NCBI GenBank assembly: GCA_050249455.1
Contig: JBFWQM010000320.1
Span: forward strand, 1 to 5,118
Reading direction: 5' to 3'
Source: JBFWQM01 sp050249455
GTDB lineage: Bacteria > Pseudomonadota > Alphaproteobacteria > MPNO01 > VGEU01
DNA length: 5,118 nt
The notes under the pieces are model-generated. The model was not told the origin of the DNA. It did not search any database and saw only the letters and a list, made by a program, of their open reading frames with translations. Shown here one piece after another: positions 1-5,118 of the stretch (position 1 is the stretch's first letter; each line of letters begins with the position of its first letter). Position numbers and translations under genes: made by a program.

Positions 1-252
1 CTGCTCGTGCTGTGCGCGCTGCTCGCCGTCGCGCTCGGCGCGCTGACCGGGCTGCCGGTCGCCTCGATGATCGCGGCGACGGCGCCGGGCGGGCTCGCCG
101 AGATGTCGATCACGGCGAAGGTGCTCGGCCTCGGGGTGCCGCTGGTCATCGCGTTCCACGTCACGCGGCTGTTCATGATCACCCTGGCGGCGATGCCGGT
201 CTATCGCGCGCTGCAGTACCTCCGCGGCCGGCGGACGGCGATCGGCGAATAG
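1..252 (+). CDS. AbrB-family membrane protein (COG3180-like), C-terminal 83 residues
   Basis: This is the 3' end of a gene that begins left of the window; frame 1 is open from base 1 to the TAG at 250-252. The 83 visible residues show the end of one hydrophobic segment (residues 1-13), then the loop ATAPGGLAEMSITAK (26-40), then a long hydrophobic segment (41-66), and a short basic tail (RGRR at 75-78). The APGGLAEMS loop followed by a membrane span with HVTRLF is typical of the second half of AbrB-family proteins (PF05145, 'membrane AbrB duplication'). These are polytopic inner-membrane proteins, often misnamed ammonia monooxygenase or transcriptional regulator. Their transport role is poorly defined, so no substrate is assigned. 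The following gene is on the same strand 34 nt downstream and could be cotranscribed. Family recognition is confident; function is not. Confidence 0.85.
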   Translation: MLVLCALLAVALGALTGLPVASMIAATAPGGLAEMSITAKVLGLGVPLVIAFHVTRLFMITLAAMPVYRALQYLRGRRTAIGE

Positions 253-286
253 GCTATCATCGCGCCTCCGAACAACGGGGGCATCG

Positions 287-1000
287 ATGATCCAGACCGA
301 GACCGTGACCGTTTCCGGCAGCCCGATGGAGATCCTCTATGCGGCGCCGGCGGAGCCCGGCCGCCATCCCGGCATCGTCGTCGCCCATCACCGGCCCGGC
401 CAGGATGCCTTCACCGTGCACGTGCTGGAGCGGCTCGCCGGGCTCGGCTACGTCGCCGCCTCGCCCACGCTCTACCACCGCCGCCCCAAGGAGGAGCACA
501 CCGGCAAGGCGCGCGAATACATGACCGACATCGAGATCATCGCCGACCTCAATGCCGCCGCCTCCTTCCTGGAGGCCCGCGGCGACGTGCGCGCGGACGC
601 GCTCGGCATCCTGGGCCACTGCATGGGCGGGCGGATCGCCTTCCTCGGGGCCGCGGTGGACAAGCGCTACAAGCTCGCCGGCGTGTTCTACGGCGGCAAC
701 ATCGGGGTGGCATGGGGCGACGGCCCGTCGCCGCTCGACCGCGCCATCGGCATCGGCGGGCCGGTCTACGGCTTCTTCGGCAACGACGACACCAACCCCT
801 CGCCGGCCGACGTCGCCCGGATCGACGCCGAGCTGACCCGCCTCGACATCCCGCACGTCTTCCACCAGTACAACGGCGCCGGCCACGCCTTCCAGGCGTT
901 CGACCGCGAAGCGGCCTACCGCAAGGACGCGGCCGAGGACGCCTGGGGCAAGCTCTCGACCTATCTCGACCGCGAGCTCAAGGCGAAGAAGACCGCCTGA
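287..1000 (+). CDS. Dienelactone hydrolase family protein (alpha/beta hydrolase)
   Basis: The product is 237 residues, the usual length for the dienelactone hydrolase family (PF01738), and has no signal peptide, so it should be cytosolic. The nucleophile elbow is GHCMGG with Cys112. Asp167 (in FFGNDD) and His200 (in NGAGHAF) complete a Cys-Asp-His triad whose spacing matches classical dienelactone hydrolase (ClcD type: C123, D171, H202). The segment GYVAASPTLYHR (54-65) matches the family's GY-x-x-x-x-P-x-LY motif. The Glu that activates the Cys in true dienelactone hydrolases (E36, in an A-Q-E-I-F-G context) is replaced here: the matching stretch is AHHRPG with His35, so the actual reaction is uncertain. 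The ATG at 287 is preferred because the first beta strand needs residues 2-10; only a weak GGGGG (277-281) lies upstream. The gene ends 27 nt from the convergent hydrolase. Other possible roles are a general carboxylesterase or an ester/lactone hydrolase in aromatic catabolism. Confidence 0.92.
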   Translation: MIQTETVTVSGSPMEILYAAPAEPGRHPGIVVAHHRPGQDAFTVHVLERLAGLGYVAASPTLYHRRPKEEHTGKAREYMTDIEIIADLNAAASFLEARGDVRADALGILGHCMGGRIAFLGAAVDKRYKLAGVFYGGNIGVAWGDGPSPLDRAIGIGGPVYGFFGNDDTNPSPADVARIDAELTRLDIPHVFHQYNGAGHAFQAFDREAAYRKDAAEDAWGKLSTYLDRELKAKKTA

Positions 1001-1027
1001 CGCGGAGGACCCCGCCGCGCCGCTGGC

Positions 1028-1657
1028 CTACGTTGCCGGATCCAGGCCAACGACGAAGGCCGCGACCGCGTCCACCGCCTCCGCCACGTTCTGCTTCTGC
1101 GTCCGCCCGCTGCCGCGCGGCGGCGTGAAATCGTGGTTGCCGCCGGGCAGCCATTGCAGGCGGATCGCCGGCGACAGCGCGTAGCCCGCGACCTCGTCGC
1201 GGGTGCCGAACGGATCGCGCTCGCCCTGCGCGATCAGCGCGCGCGTGCGCAACGCGGCAAGGTGCTCGGTGCGCAGCTTTTCCGGCCGGCCCGGCGGGTG
1301 GAACGGATAGCCGAGGCAGACCAGGCCGGCGACCCGCAGCTCGTCGGCCACCATGCTCGCCATCCGCCCGCCCATCGACTTGCCGCCGATGACCAGCCGG
1401 GACGGGTCGAACCGAGCGGCCACGGCGCGCCAGGCATCGAGCAGCACCGGCGCCCGGTCCGGCGGCCGGCGCTTCCCGTCGCGCCGGCGGGCGGCCATGT
1501 AAGGGAACTCGAAGCGGACGACATGGATGTCGTGCGCGGCGAGCTGCGTCGCGACCGCGGTCATCCACGGCGTGTCCATGCCGGCGCCAGCGCCGTGGGC
1601 GAGGATCACCGTCCATGCGGCATCGGGCGGGCCGTCTTCAAGTAGGTCGTTGGACAT
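1028..1657 (-). CDS. Alpha/beta hydrolase, KANL3/Tex30-like (COG3571 type)
   Basis: The product is 209 residues and lacks a signal peptide. Early strand and oxyanion region: ILAHGAGAGMDTPWM (18-32). Nucleophile elbow: GGKSMGGRMAS (91-101) with Ser94. Acid: GERDPFGT (145-152) with Asp148. Catalytic His: GGNHDF (172-177) with His175. The HGAGAGMD...W start and the GGKSMGGRMAS elbow are characteristic of the small bacterial alpha/beta hydrolases related to Tex30/KANL3; their substrates are generally unknown. The ATG at 1657-1655 is chosen because it sits 20 residues before HGAG, as the fold needs, and the in-frame GTG at codon 17 would remove the first strand. No Shine-Dalgarno is visible: the bases just upstream read CGCACGCAAG and belong to the outer arm of the palindrome at 1655-1790. 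The reading frame stays open far upstream, but that part is repeat and amidohydrolase shadow. It lies third in the - strand cluster, 134 nt after the amidohydrolase stop, so cotranscription is possible but interrupted by the repeat. Confidence 0.9.
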   Translation of the reverse strand: MSNDLLEDGPPDAAWTVILAHGAGAGMDTPWMTAVATQLAAHDIHVVRFEFPYMAARRRDGKRRPPDRAPVLLDAWRAVAARFDPSRLVIGGKSMGGRMASMVADELRVAGLVCLGYPFHPPGRPEKLRTEHLAALRTRALIAQGERDPFGTRDEVAGYALSPAIRLQWLPGGNHDFTPPRGSGRTQKQNVAEAVDAVAAFVVGLDPAT

Positions 1658-1673
1658 CTTGCGTGCGGAGGCG

Positions 1674-1695
1674 CCCCCTCCCCCAACCCCCTCCC
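1674..1695 (-). other. G-quadruplex-type motif, left arm (on the - strand)
   Basis: Read on the - strand, this stretch is G3-A-G5-TT-G5-A-G5, with four G-runs and loops of only 1, 2 and 1 nt, a strong match to the G-quadruplex consensus. It is on the coding strand of the amidohydrolase/hydrolase cluster, so it would be in the mRNA, ending 16 nt before the hydrolase ATG. Folding would compete with the long hairpin of which this arm is part. Structure formation is inferred only from the motif. Confidence 0.55.
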
Positions 1696-1749
1696 ACGAG
1701 GGGAGGGGGCTTTGTCGCCGCGCCTCGCCGCTGCTCCCCCTCCCCTCGT

Positions 1750-1771
1750 GGGAGGGGGTTGGGGGAGGGGG
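1750..1771 (+). other. G-quadruplex-type motif, right arm (on the + strand)
   Basis: The + strand reads G3-A-G5-TT-G5-A-G5, the exact mirror copy of the motif in the left arm. It lies on the template strand of the - strand cluster, so it could form in DNA during transcription but would appear as C-runs in the RNA. Structure formation is inferred only from the motif. Confidence 0.5.
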
Positions 1772-1791
1772 CGTATCCGCGCGAAAGACGA

Positions 1792-2766
1792 CTAGAGCCC
1801 GAACAGCTTCACCGCGGTGTCGCCGAGGATTGCCTTCGTCTCGTGCTCGCCGAAATGGCAGGCATGGACGATCTTGCACGGCTCCAGGTCGCCGATCGGG
1901 AACGGATAGTCGGAGCCGAGCATGATCTTGCCGGTGCCGACCTTGTCGGCGAGGAAGCGCAGCGCCGCCGGGTCGAACAGGACGGTGTCGAAGTAGAGCT
2001 TCTGGAACTCGACCGCCGCGTCGGCGTAGTCGCCCTTGTGGATCGCGTTGTTGCGCGACAGCCGGCCCAGCATGTAGGGCAGCGCGCCGCCGCCGTGCGA
2101 CAGGATGAACTTCATGCCGGCATACCTGGTGAAGTGGCCGGCATAGAGCATGCGGGCGATCGCGGTGGTGGTATCGACGCCGCGGCCGACCGCGTTGTTC
2201 ATGTCGTAGTCGTTGAGCCGCACGTCGCCGCAGCCGAACATCGGGTGCAGGTAGACCGCCGCGCCGAGGTCGGAGGCCGCCTGCCAGAACGGGTCGAGGT
2301 CGGGATCGTCGAGGTTGCCCGACCCGCCCTTCGGCTGGGTGCCGATCATGGTGCCGCGGAAGCCCGCCTTCATCGCCTCGCGCAGCACCTCCGCCGCCAG
2401 CTTGCCATTCTGCAGCGGCACCGAGCAGAGCGGCTTCAGCCGCGGCTGGCTCTCGCATTCGCGCAGCAGATGCTCGTTGATGAACCGGCTCCACGCCAGG
2501 CCTTCCTGGTCGGGCAGCTCATAACCAAAACTGTCGAGCCAGCCGCCGCACACCTGCACGTCGACCGACTGCGCGGACATCCACTCCAGCCGCTTCTCGG
2601 TATTGCGCAGGCCGGGCGAGACCGGCCGGGTCGGCGCGCCGCCGCAGAACGCGAACTTGACGCTGCCGCCGTCGGTCAGCGCGCTGACCGAAGGGAACGC
2701 CTTGCTGCTATGCAGCGCGTCCAGCATCGACTGCGGCGTCAGGTGGGCGTGGGTGTCGACGATCAT
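1792..2766 (-). CDS. ACMSD-like amidohydrolase family protein (PF04909), probable metal-dependent decarboxylase or hydrolase
   Basis: The product is 324 residues, close to ACMSD (about 330-336), and is probably cytosolic. Metal ligands are visible in the expected order: HAH at 6-8 (DTHAHLT), His174 (VYLHP), His224 (SHGGG) and Asp286 (LGSDYPFP). Their spacing nearly matches bacterial 2-amino-3-carboxymuconate-6-semialdehyde decarboxylase (H9, H11, H177, H228, D294). The stretch SDYPFPIGDLEP (285-296) closely resembles the ACMSD C-terminal signature DYPFPLGELEP. Relatives in this superfamily decarboxylate aromatic or muconate acids through one divalent metal, usually Zn or Mn; some members are hydrolases. 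The ATG at 2766-2764 overlaps the TGA of the molybdenum hydroxylase (ATGA), and an AAGGAG lies 7 nt upstream. The frame is open far upstream, but that is a shadow of the hydroxylase. Family membership is firm. The exact reaction is inferred; true ACMSD activity is unlikely to be provable here because no other kynurenine-pathway gene is present. Confidence 0.93.
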   Translation of the reverse strand: MIVDTHAHLTPQSMLDALHSSKAFPSVSALTDGGSVKFAFCGGAPTRPVSPGLRNTEKRLEWMSAQSVDVQVCGGWLDSFGYELPDQEGLAWSRFINEHLLRECESQPRLKPLCSVPLQNGKLAAEVLREAMKAGFRGTMIGTQPKGGSGNLDDPDLDPFWQAASDLGAAVYLHPMFGCGDVRLNDYDMNNAVGRGVDTTTAIARMLYAGHFTRYAGMKFILSHGGGALPYMLGRLSRNNAIHKGDYADAAVEFQKLYFDTVLFDPAALRFLADKVGTGKIMLGSDYPFPIGDLEPCKIVHACHFGEHETKAILGDTAVKLFGL

Positions 2767-5118
2767 TTCGTGGCTCCTTGCGCGTGCGCGGCCAGCAGCG
2801 CCTCGACGTCCTTGAGGCGCATCGGCAGGGTGGTGATGGACAGGCCGAGCGGCGACAGGGCGTCGTTGACCGCGCCGACCAGCGCGGCGGGGCCGCCGAG
2901 ATAGCCCGCCTCGCCCGAGCCCTTCTGGCCCATCGGCGTGTGCGGCGACGGCGTGCAATGCTCGGTCAGCCGGATGTGCGGCACCTCGTGCGACGACGGC
3001 ATCAGGTAGTCGGCGAAGGTGCCGGACAGGAGCTGGCCGTTGTCGTCGTACTCGAACTTCTCGTACAGCGCCGCGCCGATGCCGTGGGCGATGCCGCCGC
3101 AGGTGATGCCGCGCACGATGTCGGGGCTGATCACCGTGCCGCAGTCGTGACCGATGTAGTATTCGAGGATCTCGACCCGGCCCGTCTTCGGGTCGATCGC
3201 GACCAGCGGCACGTGGGATTCGAACGAGAAGCACGGGTACATCTGCACCCGCCCGTCCTCGGTCGGCATCTTGCCGCCGGTCGGCACCTCCCAGCAGTAG
3301 TTGACCTGCAGGCCCGGCTCCATGCCCGGCGGCATCAGGTGGTACTTGCGGTGGGCGATCCGGACAAGGTCGTCCCACGAGAGCTTCTGCGACGGATCGT
3401 TGCGGTTGATAATGTTGCCGGAGTCGTATTCCAGCCGGTCCTCCGGCACGCCCATGTTGTGCGCGGCGATCTTCGCCAGCAGCGCCTTCAGCGCCCGCGC
3501 CGCGCCCGACGCCGCGCCGCCCAGCATGATCGCCATGCGGCTGCCGACCGGGCTGTTCGACGGGAAGGCGCCGAGCGAGTCCGAATGGACGACGCGGATG
3601 ATGTCGGGGTCGCGCTCCAGCTCCTCGCCGACCACGACGGAGACCAGGGTCTCGTGCCCCTGCCCAGACGTCGACGTCGCGATGATCGCGGTGACCGCGC
3701 CGGTGGAATCGACCTTGAGCTGACAGGATTCCATCCAGGTCGTGGTGTCGTTGAGCGGGTTGAACAGCGGCTCGAACGCCGAGTTGCCGCCCGACGGCTC
3801 CAGGCAGGTCGAGATGCCGATGCCGGCAAGCTTGCCCTCTGCGCGCAGCGCGTCGCGCTTCTGCACCAGCGCGTCCCAGCCCGACAGCTCCAAGGTCTTG
3901 CCCAGCACCGCCTCGTAGTCGCCGCTGTCGTACTCGGTACCGGACGGGATCAAATAGGGGAACTCGTCCTTGCCGATGAAGTTGCGCCGGCGCACCGCCA
4001 GCCGGTCCATGCCGAGAAAACCGGCAACCCGGTCCATCATGTGCTCGATCGCGACGTTGGTCGGCGACTGGCCGAAGCCGCGCACCGCGACCTGGCTGGT
4101 CTTGTTGGTGGTGACCGAGATCGCCTCGTAGGAACAGGTGCCGATCTTGTATGGCCCGACGATGGCGCCGATCGGCTTGCCGAGCTGCAGCGGCGAGCGG
4201 CCGGGATAGCAGCCGACGTCGTCGAGCGCGCGCATGCGGTGCGACAGCACTTGGCCGTCCTTGTTGAACGCGACCTCGACGTCGAAGATGCGGTCCGGCC
4301 CGTGCGCGCCGCCGCCCGACATGTATTCGAGCCGGTCCTCGATGAACCGCACCGGCGTGCGCAGCGACTTCGCGAGGTAGCCGCACAGCACCGTGTGCGG
4401 CATGCCGCGCTTGGTGCCGTAGGAGCCGCCGACGTCGACGTCGTAGTGGACGCGGATGCCGTTCGACGGCAGGCGCAGGCAGCCGGAGAGCTGGTCGGGG
4501 AACTTGGGCATCTGGACCGATGCCCAGATGTCGAGGATGTCCCTGCCCTCGTCCCACTTGCACACCACGCCGAAGGTCTCGATCGGGACGGTGGAGCTGC
4601 GGCCCCAGCGGACGCGGAAGTCGAGCGTGTGGTCGGCGCGCGCGAAATCGGCGTCGACGTCGCCGTAGAGGAAGGTGCGGCGGAACAGGACGTTCGACTG
4701 GTGGCCGGGGTGGACGGGCGGCGAGCCCGGCTCCAGCGCCTGCTCCGGGTCGATTACGAACGGCAGGGTCTCGTACTCGACCTCGATCAGCTCGGCCGCG
4801 TCCTCGGCGATGTAGCGCGAGTCGGCAACCACCGCGCACACCCATTCGCCGGCGTAGCGCACCCGCTCCACCGCCAGCGCGTACCACTTCACGCCGGGGA
4901 TATCGAGGCCATGCATCATCGGGTTGGTGTTGGCGGCGATCTCCTCGCCGGTCACCACCGCGCGCACGCCGGGCACGGCGAGCGCCTTCGACGCGTCGAT
5001 CGAGACGATGCGGGCGCAGGCGTGCGGGCTCTGCACCACCGCGACGTGCTTCATGCCGGGCACCGAGATGTCGGCGACGAAGCGGCCGCGGCCGGTGATG
5101 AACCGCTTGTCCTCCTTG
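2763..5118 (-). CDS. Xanthine dehydrogenase/aldehyde oxidase family molybdopterin-binding large subunit (N-terminus cut by window edge)
   Basis: The reading frame covers 784 visible residues, from the right edge to the TGA at 2765-2763. It begins with KEDKRFITGRGRFVADI, which in this family usually starts about 10-20 residues after the initiator, so little is missing; the GTG at 5063 is not the start. Residues 1-130 form the first a/b hammerhead domain (PF01315-like), and the rest is the molybdopterin-binding domain. Visible motifs are GGSYGTK (230-236), the active-site loop AVRGFGQSP (344-352), TSGQGHET (483-490) and the C-terminal GSGEAGYLGGP (733-743), where Glu736 matches the catalytic base of molybdenum hydroxylases. 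It lacks the VAYRCSFR loop of CO dehydrogenase form I, so CO oxidation is not supported. The family oxidises purines, aldehydes, N-heteroaromatics or aryl-CoA at a Mo centre. The FeS and FAD partner subunits are not in the window and may lie upstream beyond the edge. The gene overlaps the amidohydrolase by 4 nt. The substrate is unknown. Confidence 0.95.
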   Translation of the reverse strand, partial: KEDKRFITGRGRFVADISVPGMKHVAVVQSPHACARIVSIDASKALAVPGVRAVVTGEEIAANTNPMMHGLDIPGVKWYALAVERVRYAGEWVCAVVADSRYIAEDAAELIEVEYETLPFVIDPEQALEPGSPPVHPGHQSNVLFRRTFLYGDVDADFARADHTLDFRVRWGRSSTVPIETFGVVCKWDEGRDILDIWASVQMPKFPDQLSGCLRLPSNGIRVHYDVDVGGSYGTKRGMPHTVLCGYLAKSLRTPVRFIEDRLEYMSGGGAHGPDRIFDVEVAFNKDGQVLSHRMRALDDVGCYPGRSPLQLGKPIGAIVGPYKIGTCSYEAISVTTNKTSQVAVRGFGQSPTNVAIEHMMDRVAGFLGMDRLAVRRRNFIGKDEFPYLIPSGTEYDSGDYEAVLGKTLELSGWDALVQKRDALRAEGKLAGIGISTCLEPSGGNSAFEPLFNPLNDTTTWMESCQLKVDSTGAVTAIIATSTSGQGHETLVSVVVGEELERDPDIIRVVHSDSLGAFPSNSPVGSRMAIMLGGAASGAARALKALLAKIAAHNMGVPEDRLEYDSGNIINRNDPSQKLSWDDLVRIAHRKYHLMPPGMEPGLQVNYCWEVPTGGKMPTEDGRVQMYPCFSFESHVPLVAIDPKTGRVEILEYYIGHDCGTVISPDIVRGITCGGIAHGIGAALYEKFEYDDNGQLLSGTFADYLMPSSHEVPHIRLTEHCTPSPHTPMGQKGSGEAGYLGGPAALVGAVNDALSPLGLSITTLPMRLKDVEALLAAHAQGATK
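2774..2779 (-). promoter_or_regulatory. Shine-Dalgarno AAGGAG deciding the amidohydrolase start
   Basis: The - strand reads AAGGAG 7 nt before the ATG at 2766-2764, inside the last codons of the molybdenum hydroxylase gene. It is a near-ideal ribosome binding site. With the ATGA stop/start overlap it supports both the chosen start and translational coupling of the two genes. Confidence 0.85.

Larger units (their letters stand above)
1655..1790. repeat. Long GC-rich palindromic intergenic repeat (perfect 38-nt arms plus imperfect outer arms)
   Basis: Positions 1672-1709 and 1736-1773 are exact reverse complements over 38 nt, separated by a 26-nt spacer (1710-1735). The pairing continues imperfectly outward: 1655-1671 against 1774-1790 match at 13 of 17 positions. 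Each core arm also holds its own small palindrome, CCCCCTCCC-N5-GGGAGGGGG (1687-1709, loop ACGAG; 1736-1758, loop CTCGT). The element can therefore fold as one long hairpin or as two small hairpins. It fills the whole gap between the amidohydrolase stop (1792-1794) and the hydrolase start (1655-1657). There is no T-run after either arm, so it is not a classical intrinsic terminator, although it may attenuate transcription or protect the 3' end of the upstream mRNA. From general familiarity, similar C-rich/G-rich palindromes are dispersed between genes in many GC-rich alphaproteobacterial genomes and often yield false peptides containing PSWEGVGGG. No transposase is present. Confidence 0.9.

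Noticed and set aside
255..260. TATCAT between the AbrB-family gene and the dienelactone hydrolase gene, resembling a -10 box.
   Set aside because: No -35-like sequence is found at the right distance, and short matches of this kind occur by chance. The gene may be cotranscribed with its upstream neighbour.
257..886. A 209-codon open frame on the - strand opposite the dienelactone hydrolase gene.
   Set aside because: It has no recognisable motif and a composition expected of an antisense shadow; the + strand frame has a full catalytic triad.
1001..1019. Possible hairpin terminator between the convergent genes (CGCGG pairing with CCGCG).
   Set aside because: The stem is only 5 bp plus 2 after a mismatch and no T-run follows, so it is not strong enough to annotate.
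1655..1790. CRISPR array or intrinsic terminator as an explanation for the palindrome.
   Set aside because: There is only one pair of inverted arms, with no regularly spaced direct repeats and spacers, and no T-run follows either arm.
1658..2494. Upstream extension of the hydrolase frame (488 codons), including a Pro-rich stretch with PSHEGRG and PSWEGVGGG.
   Set aside because: The Pro/Gly-rich peptide is the palindrome translated, and the rest is a shadow of the amidohydrolase gene. The hydrolase fold begins just after the ATG at 1657.
1615..2904. A 429-codon + strand open frame opposite the amidohydrolase.
   Set aside because: The product is rich in Arg, Val, Ala and His without domain features, runs through the palindrome, and is antisense to a gene with all metal ligands.
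2767..4887. A second frame on the - strand stays open across nearly the whole molybdenum hydroxylase gene and runs into the amidohydrolase frame, giving a 1031-codon open frame.
   Set aside because: Its product over this stretch is Arg/Ala/Gly-rich and low in complexity, with no family motif, while the overlapping frame shows a full molybdenum hydroxylase. Long open shadow frames are expected in such GC-rich DNA. It is not a fusion protein.

Overview
The window is very GC-rich and densely coded, with third codon positions dominated by G and C. The gene content (an AbrB-family permease, a molybdenum hydroxylase, an ACMSD-like amidohydrolase and small alpha/beta hydrolases) and a C-rich/G-rich palindromic intergenic repeat suggest an environmental, metabolically versatile Alphaproteobacterium, for example from the Rhizobiales or Rhodospirillales. 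This placement is inference; no rRNA or other phylogenetic marker is present.

Layout. On the + strand, the window opens inside the 3' end of an AbrB-family membrane protein (1-252). After a 34-nt gap comes a complete dienelactone-hydrolase-family gene (287-1000). The + strand genes then converge, across a 27-nt gap, on a - strand cluster that reads leftwards from the right edge. That cluster is a nearly complete molybdopterin-binding large subunit of the xanthine dehydrogenase/aldehyde oxidase family (2763-5118, N-terminus cut off), an ATGA-overlapping metal-dependent amidohydrolase of the ACMSD-like decarboxylase type (1792-2766), and a KANL3/Tex30-like alpha/beta hydrolase (1028-1657). The gap between the last two genes is filled almost exactly by one long inverted repeat (1655-1790). 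Its 38-nt core arms are perfect, and each arm carries its own small hairpin and a G-quadruplex-type motif.

How the parts may work together. The overlap and a strong Shine-Dalgarno couple the molybdenum hydroxylase to the amidohydrolase, so the two probably act in one pathway. A molybdenum hydroxylase adds a water-derived oxygen to an aromatic or N-heteroaromatic ring or to an aldehyde, and ACMSD-like enzymes remove a carboxylate without oxidation. A hydroxylation-then-decarboxylation step in aromatic or heteroaromatic acid catabolism is a reasonable hypothesis, but the substrate cannot be read from the sequence. The FeS and FAD subunits that a molybdenum hydroxylase normally needs are not in the window. 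No CRISPR array, tRNA, rRNA, insertion sequence or phage gene was seen. The least ordinary element is the palindrome and its position. I found no clear evidence of a wholly new biological system.
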